Below are positions 59,693-64,000 of a stretch of DNA of 64,000 bases, piece after piece (the stretch's first letter is position 1; every line of letters begins with the position of its first letter). Made by a program: the position numbers and the translations under genes. The stretch lies in contig CBDCEX010000016.1 of assembly GCA_965216025.1 (NCBI GenBank), forward strand, positions 124,001 to 188,000, written 5' to 3'. The notes under the pieces are model-generated. The model saw nothing but the letters and a program-made list of their open reading frames with translations, made no database searches and had not been told where the DNA came from. Source of the stretch: JADFQT01 sp965216025 (lineage in GTDB: Bacteria; Chloroflexota; Dehalococcoidia; Lucifugimonadales; UBA3495).

Positions 59693-61111
59693 GTGCGAGC
59701 AATCATTTCCTTTATCATCCTAACATTCCTGCTAACATTCCTGGCCGCCGGACTCCTGATTTCGGCGGAGGCCGTCCAAGCCGGCGCCCATGAAATCTTG
59801 GTGACCAGCCAGGGAGCCGAAAGTAAATTCCCGGACGGCGTTAAATTCTTTATCCAGGCCAGTAGCCCAGATGAAATAGTAGATATTCGAGTATTTTTCA
59901 AGAAGATCGGCCAGACTTCCCGCAGCTCTTACCGGGCGCTGGAGTTCAGCCCGGGCAAGGTAATCAACGGGGAAACCTTGATGCGCAGCCGCAGTGGTGG
60001 AGAATATATTCCCCCCGGCACCCGCATCGAGTATTCCTTTGAGATTCGAGACAGTGCCGGAAGGGAGCTTCGAACGGAGCCCCAAGTATTCATCTATCTG
60101 GACACTCGCTTCGAATGGGGAACTGTCACCGATGGCCTGATAACCGTATTTTACCAGGGTGAGGGCATGGCTGACCGGGCCCAGACTATGCTGGAGATCG
60201 CGGGCGCGACTCTGAATCGGATGCGTCCGGTTTTGGGAATCGATCCGAAAGACCCGCTGCACATCCTGACCTATGATAACTACCGGGACATGAGCGGCGC
60301 CCTGCCCTTTCGGTCCCGCGCCACCTCCGAGCAGCTGATTACTCAGGGCATGGCCTTTAAAGAGGAGCGGGTGCTGCTGGTGCATGGTCGGGACACCACT
60401 TTTGAGGGAACCACTTCCCACGAGTTCACCCACCTCCTGGTGGCCGACGCCGCCGGTAGGGCCATTGGGCGGGTGCCCTCCTGGCTTAATGAAGGACTGG
60501 CTGAGTACGGTAACGTGAAAAACTCCGACGATTACGACCAGTACCTGCTGCGGGCCATCGAAGAAAACAAACTCAGGCCGTTATGGCATTTGGGCACCTT
60601 TAGTGGGACCCCCAGCGAGATTATCCTCAGCTACGGGCAGGGGAAATCGGTGGTGGAATACCTGATCGCTACCTATGGCGAGGCCCAGATGGTGGAGCTG
60701 ATCCGGGGTATAAAGCGGACCTTTGACATCGACAAGGCCTTGGAGCTGGCTTATGGGCTTGACCAGTACGGCTTGGATTCCGAATGGAGGCTGTTCCTGG
60801 GAGTAGAGCCATTACCGCCTCCGGAAGTTCGCCAGCCGAAGGTTACGGCCACACCCACGGCCACACCCACGACCACACCAGTTCCGGCGCTAGAGCCGAA
60901 GTCGTCCTCTGATTCCATTCCTGGGGCAACCCCAGATGCCAACGGCGAGAGCCCCGCAGCGGCTCCAGGCTGCGGCGTTGCGACAAAGCGGGCCAGCATG
61001 GTGGTCGACTTGGCCATGCTCTCGATGCTGGGCAGTCCGGTGGGACTCTTGGGGTTGGGGGTTTGGCGGAGGCGCCGGCGCGAGCCGGGCCGGGAGAAGT
61101 CGCCGGTCTAA
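59693..61111 (+). CDS. Membrane-anchored zinc metallopeptidase (peptidase MA family)
   Basis: 472 residues, start GTG at 59693 after AAGAGGA. An N-terminal signal peptide (about 1-28, I-I-S-F-I-I-L-T-F-L-L-T-F-L-A-A-G-L-L) directs export. A beta-sandwich-like domain (30-150) precedes the peptidase-MA domain with H243-E-F-T-H247 and a downstream Glu267 (W-L-N-E-G-L-A-E-Y), the gluzincin pattern. Then a Thr/Pro-rich linker (A-T-P-T-A-T-P-T-T-T-P-V-P), a Ser/Asp-rich stretch and a C-terminal hydrophobic helix with a basic tail (V-W-R-R-R-R-R), which anchors it in the membrane. Probably cleaves proteins or peptides outside the cell, fitting the peptide importer that follows. Confidence 0.85.
   Translation: MRAIISFIILTFLLTFLAAGLLISAEAVQAGAHEILVTSQGAESKFPDGVKFFIQASSPDEIVDIRVFFKKIGQTSRSSYRALEFSPGKVINGETLMRSRSGGEYIPPGTRIEYSFEIRDSAGRELRTEPQVFIYLDTRFEWGTVTDGLITVFYQGEGMADRAQTMLEIAGATLNRMRPVLGIDPKDPLHILTYDNYRDMSGALPFRSRATSEQLITQGMAFKEERVLLVHGRDTTFEGTTSHEFTHLLVADAAGRAIGRVPSWLNEGLAEYGNVKNSDDYDQYLLRAIEENKLRPLWHLGTFSGTPSEIILSYGQGKSVVEYLIATYGEAQMVELIRGIKRTFDIDKALELAYGLDQYGLDSEWRLFLGVEPLPPPEVRQPKVTATPTATPTTTPVPALEPKSSSDSIPGATPDANGESPAAAPGCGVATKRASMVVDLAMLSMLGSPVGLLGLGVWRRRRREPGREKSPV
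60844..60881 (+). repeat. Short tandem repeat in the Thr/Pro linker
   Basis: The 12-base unit acggccacaccc occurs twice in a row and a third, altered unit (acgaccacacca) follows. Each unit encodes T-A-T-P or the like, so slippage here would change the linker by four residues without a frameshift. Confidence 0.5.
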
Positions 61112-61114
61112 CCC

Positions 61115-62086
61115 TCAGCGGGCTCGGGGATTAAAGGCGTCGTTAATGCCATCCCCCAGCAGGCTGAAGGCAAACAGCAACGTCGCGATTGTTCCCACTG
61201 GGAAAAGTATCAGATGGGGCTGGCTCCGCATTACCGAAATATTGCCATTCTCGAACAGCATCCTTCCCAGGCTGGGTAGGGGCGGCTGGATGCCGATGCC
61301 CAGAAAGCTCAAAATGATTTCCGCCCCAACGAAACCGGCCAGTCCAGCCGAGACCGATACAATAACGGGGCTGAGGACATTTGGTAAGACGTGGGCTCTC
61401 AAGATGCGGGGGGTACTAGCTCCAATAGCTCTGGCTGCCTCGGAATATTGGTTCTCCCGCACTTGCAAAACCTGGCCGCGGACCAGGCGGGCCATGCCAA
61501 ACCAGGAGAAGGAGCTCAACGCAAAAGCTATCACCATGTAATCCACAAAGCCCAACCGAACTATCCAATCGACGCCGGTGGCATCCTCGAAGGCCCGTAC
61601 CCACTCTACAAGGCGAGGTCTGAAAGTGGCGAAAATAAGGAGGATTAAGAATATCTCAGGGAAGGAGGAGGTTACTTCTCCTACTCGCATTATCACTGAA
61701 TCGATGACTTTGCCGAAGTAGCCGCTGACCAATCCTAGAGTTATTCCCAAGGCCAGCGATCCGCCCAAGAGCGAGGTTAGGGTGATGATTACCGTGGTTC
61801 GCAAACCAAAAATGACCCGCGTCAGCTGGTCCCGTCCCAATCGGTCGGTGCCGAAAGGGTGGCTCAAGCTGGGGCCCTGCTTGACATTGGTAAGGTCCTG
61901 GTCGTTGTAGCCGTAGGGCGCCACCAACGAGGCTAAAACTCCGGAGCCATACATCAGAAGTATGACCCCCAGGAAAAACATGGCTAGTTTCTTCCGGTAA
62001 AGGCGGCGCAGGGAGAGGGCCCAATAGCTGCCGCTACGTTCCGCCCGATCGCTAAGCGTGGAGGGCTTGGCCTCACCCCGCAACAT
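61115..62086 (-). CDS. ABC transporter permease, DppC/OppC type
   Basis: 323 residues. About six membrane segments after a ~40-residue cytosolic N-terminus, with the family's G-T-D-R-L-G-R-D-Q-L-T-R-V-I-F-G (about 80-95) and the EAA loop A-R-A-I-G-A-S-T-P-R-I-L-R-A-H-V-L-P-N (about 223-241) that meets the ATPase. L-G-D-G-I-N-D-A-F-N-P-R at the C-terminus is usual for OppC/DppC. Overlaps the DppB gene by 14 bases. Partner of the DppB-type permease in importing peptides or other oligomers; no ATPase genes are seen on this side (the next gene is the convergent peptidase). Confidence 0.9.
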   Translation of the reverse strand: MLRGEAKPSTLSDRAERSGSYWALSLRRLYRKKLAMFFLGVILLMYGSGVLASLVAPYGYNDQDLTNVKQGPSLSHPFGTDRLGRDQLTRVIFGLRTTVIITLTSLLGGSLALGITLGLVSGYFGKVIDSVIMRVGEVTSSFPEIFLILLIFATFRPRLVEWVRAFEDATGVDWIVRLGFVDYMVIAFALSSFSWFGMARLVRGQVLQVRENQYSEAARAIGASTPRILRAHVLPNVLSPVIVSVSAGLAGFVGAEIILSFLGIGIQPPLPSLGRMLFENGNISVMRSQPHLILFPVGTIATLLFAFSLLGDGINDAFNPRAR

Positions 62087-63020
62087 GGCCGCCCCTCAGC
62101 CGGATTCGAGGGTCCAGGATGGGATAGGTCAGGTCCACCACTAGGTTGGCCAGCACGAACAATGTGGTGCCCAGGAGGACCACTGCCATCAGTATCATGT
62201 GGTCCCTGGCGAATAGCGCCTCTATAGCCAGAAGGCCGGCGCCGGGTATACCGAAAAATATTTCCACTATAAAAGATCCGCTGGCCATGCCTGCCATGGA
62301 GAACCCTAACATGGTCGCAATCGGTATCAGAGAGTTCCGAAGGATGTGGCGTGACCGCACCACCCTCTCCGGCAAGCCTTTGGCCCGGGCAGTGCGGATG
62401 TAATCCTGGACCAATACATCCAGGGTACTGGCCCGGGTAATTCGGGCCAAGATAGCCACCCCGGGAATACCCAGGACGACGGCCGGTAATATGATATGGG
62501 TGCTAAAAAACCCTTCCCAGCCGTGGGTCGGCAGGACGTCCAATTTCAGGGCAAAGACAATCAAAAGCACGGGTGCGGTGAGGAAGACGGGCAGGGACTG
62601 GCCCACCAATGTACCGGCCACCGCCACCACATCCCAGCCGGTTCCCTGCTTGATGGCGGCGTATAACCCTAGCGGTATGCCCAGACCCAAAGAGACGATC
62701 AGCCCGGCCAGGTTGAGCTGTGCCGAAACCGAGACACGTTTGAGAACGATTTCGCCGACGCTGCGCCCCTGGTACTGCAGGCTCTCCCCGAAATTCCCTC
62801 TTGCCACGTTGCCGATGTACCTGGCGAACTGGACCGGTATGGGATCGTTCAGGCCTAGTTCGTCGCGAATCCGCTGGACAGTTTCCGGATCGTTGTGCTG
62901 TCCCATCCGAATCTGGATAGGATCACCTGGCGCCAGCTGCACCATGGTAAAAGTAATGAAACTTACGATTACCAGCAGGACCGGGGTCCAAATCAACCGG
63001 CGGGCGATGTAGGTGCCCAT
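62073..63020 (-). CDS. ABC transporter permease, DppB/OppB type
   Basis: 315 residues, six membrane segments. N-terminal family mark (Y-I-A-R-R-L-I-W-T-P-V-L-L-V-I-V-S-F-I-T-F, then L-A-P-G-D-P) and D-E-L-G-L-N-D-P-I-P-V-Q-F. The EAA loop reads Y-I-R-T-A-R-A-K-G-L-P-E-R-V-V-R-S-R-H-I-L-R-N-S (about 206-229). The C-terminal V-D-L-T-Y-P-I-L-D-P-R-I-R is conserved. Eleven bases separate it from the substrate-binding gene upstream. RBS GGAAGG. Confidence 0.9.
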   Translation of the reverse strand: MGTYIARRLIWTPVLLVIVSFITFTMVQLAPGDPIQIRMGQHNDPETVQRIRDELGLNDPIPVQFARYIGNVARGNFGESLQYQGRSVGEIVLKRVSVSAQLNLAGLIVSLGLGIPLGLYAAIKQGTGWDVVAVAGTLVGQSLPVFLTAPVLLIVFALKLDVLPTHGWEGFFSTHIILPAVVLGIPGVAILARITRASTLDVLVQDYIRTARAKGLPERVVRSRHILRNSLIPIATMLGFSMAGMASGSFIVEIFFGIPGAGLLAIEALFARDHMILMAVVLLGTTLFVLANLVVDLTYPILDPRIRLRGGHVAG

Positions 63021-63031
63021 CCGAAGCCTTC

Positions 63032-64000
63032 CTACTGGGCTTCCAGGTAAACGTACCGGTACTTGGGGATGGTCATGGGGGTCAGCTCATAACCTTTTAC
63101 TTCGGGCTTGACCAACGCGTAGGTCTCTCCGGTGTTCCAGAGCAGCACCCAGGGCGCATCATCCAGAATCATCTGTTCAATTCTGTTGTAAAGCTCGAAT
63201 CGTGTCTCCTGGTCCGGCTCAACCCTGGCCTGCTCCAGCAGGTCGTCCACCTGCGGACTGCTGTAGTTGGTATGGTTATTCTCGCTCCCGCTGTGGAACA
63301 AGATGTCCAGGAAGTTCTCCGGGTCGGCATAATCCGCGCTCCAACCCAGGGTGAACATGTGATATCGGCGGGCCTGTAGGTCCTGGAGGAAGGTGGCCCA
63401 TTCAGTCTGCTGAATCTCTACCTCAACGCCCAGCACCTCCTGCCAGGACTGTAGAATCACCTCCAAATCCAACGGCACGTCGGCTCCGAAGCTACCCGAA
63501 ATGCTGAGCGTAATTCGCGGCAGATTATCCAGATCGTTGCCGTATTTGGACAGCTTTAGAACCTCCAAGGCCCGCTCCGGGTCGTAGCCGTAGCCCTGAA
63601 CGTCGGTGCTATAGGAAGGGAATCCGGGAGGAATTATAGTCGTGGCTGGAATCCTTAACCCGTCCAGCACCGCAACAGCGATGGTGTCGCGGTCGATGGC
63701 CATACTGAGCGCCTGGCGGAACAAGGGGTCGTCCAGAGGCGGCATGTCTACATTCAACCCAATATAGCTTACGCCGAAGGAAGAGGGGGCGGCCTTCAGT
63801 TCGGCGTTCAGGAGCTCGCTCGGGTCCAGAACCCGCTCCAAGTCGGCCAGCCCCACGCCAGTCAGGTGGATCTCGTCATTTTCGTACATGATCATGGCGT
63901 TCCCTCCGGCGAGGATGAACTCCACTTCGTCCAGGTTGGGCGGTCCCAAGTGGTAGTATTCATTTCGGACCAGGCGCAGGACCTCACCTATCTCGTACTC
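63032..64000 (-). CDS. Peptide/oligomer ABC transporter substrate-binding protein (family 5), partial
   Basis: The gene runs off the right edge; about 322 C-terminal residues are present. Family 5 marks: G-L-A-D-L-E-R-V-L-D, S-Y-I-G-L-N-V-D-M-P-P-L-D-D-P-L-F-R-Q-A-L-S-M-A-I-D-R (about 57-83 after the first Gly-Pro), G-Y-D-P-E-R-A-L-E-V-L, L-G-W-S-A-D-Y-A-D-P-E-N-F and the C-terminal I-L-D-D-A-P-W-V-L-L-W. Such proteins capture peptides, nickel complexes or sugars outside the cell. First gene of the unit SBP-DppB-DppC. The beginning, including the lipoprotein signal, is outside the window. Confidence 0.9.
   Translation of the reverse strand, partial: EYEIGEVLRLVRNEYYHLGPPNLDEVEFILAGGNAMIMYENDEIHLTGVGLADLERVLDPSELLNAELKAAPSSFGVSYIGLNVDMPPLDDPLFRQALSMAIDRDTIAVAVLDGLRIPATTIIPPGFPSYSTDVQGYGYDPERALEVLKLSKYGNDLDNLPRITLSISGSFGADVPLDLEVILQSWQEVLGVEVEIQQTEWATFLQDLQARRYHMFTLGWSADYADPENFLDILFHSGSENNHTNYSSPQVDDLLEQARVEPDQETRFELYNRIEQMILDDAPWVLLWNTGETYALVKPEVKGYELTPMTIPKYRYVYLEAQ

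Overview
The window looks like a chromosome segment of a high-GC, free-living Chloroflexota bacterium. The best match is a Dehalococcoidia/SAR202-like lineage known from metagenomes, because of the mix it carries: many CaiB/BaiF CoA-transferases, DUF35 OB-fold proteins, a Rieske oxygenase, VOC and SDR enzymes, NHL/DUF1501/DUF1800 proteins and archaellin-type pilins. The assignment is inferred from gene content; there is no rRNA or other marker gene here. I saw no tRNA, rRNA or CRISPR array.

Layout. 1-7.8 kb: the end of a phosphonate-type binding protein, then a minus-strand catabolic operon (two CaiB/BaiF CoA-transferases, a thiolase, a DUF35 partner, a RidA protein). Its thiolase is split by an IS66-family element and further decayed. 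8-20.5 kb: mostly enzymes for small organic molecules (epoxide hydrolase, Rieske oxygenase, SDR, two polysaccharide-deacetylase-fold proteins, an MDR reductase, a penicillin-acylase-type Ntn hydrolase, a VOC protein) and an MFS transporter. 20.5-32.5 kb: two paralogous minus-strand cassettes with the same order, DUF1800 - DUF1501 - NHL repeat protein, separated by a TrmH-type methyltransferase, a second VOC protein and a gamma-glutamyltransferase. 32.9-36.1 kb: a large alpha/beta hydrolase and a bicupin.

36.6-50.3 kb is an accessory zone: two tandem group II introns (one lacking most of its ORF, one with a frameshifted reverse transcriptase), a large LuxR-type AAA regulator broken in a C6 run, two different IS630-family elements and an ISAs1-family element, interspersed with a two-domain CaiB/BaiF protein and MsrA. 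The ISAs1 copy sits in the last codons of an archaellin-like gene. A second, intact archaellin paralog is divergent from it at 51.5 kb, behind a 5' leader that can fold into alternative structures. 52.4-64 kb: central and catabolic enzymes (alpha/beta hydrolase, epimerase, ketopantoate reductase, DUF35 plus SDR, a carboxymuconolactone-decarboxylase-like protein, a MetF-like reductase, an MqnA-like protein), a membrane-anchored HExxH peptidase and a Dpp/Opp-type ABC importer that runs off the right edge.

How the genes fit together. CoA-transferases, thiolase/DUF35, Rieske oxygenase, SDR, RidA, epoxide hydrolase and Opp/MFS transporters suggest uptake and stepwise breakdown of varied organic matter through CoA thioesters (inference). 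Several single-base frameshifts lie in homopolymer runs and could be sequencing errors; those inside IS elements may be genuine decay.
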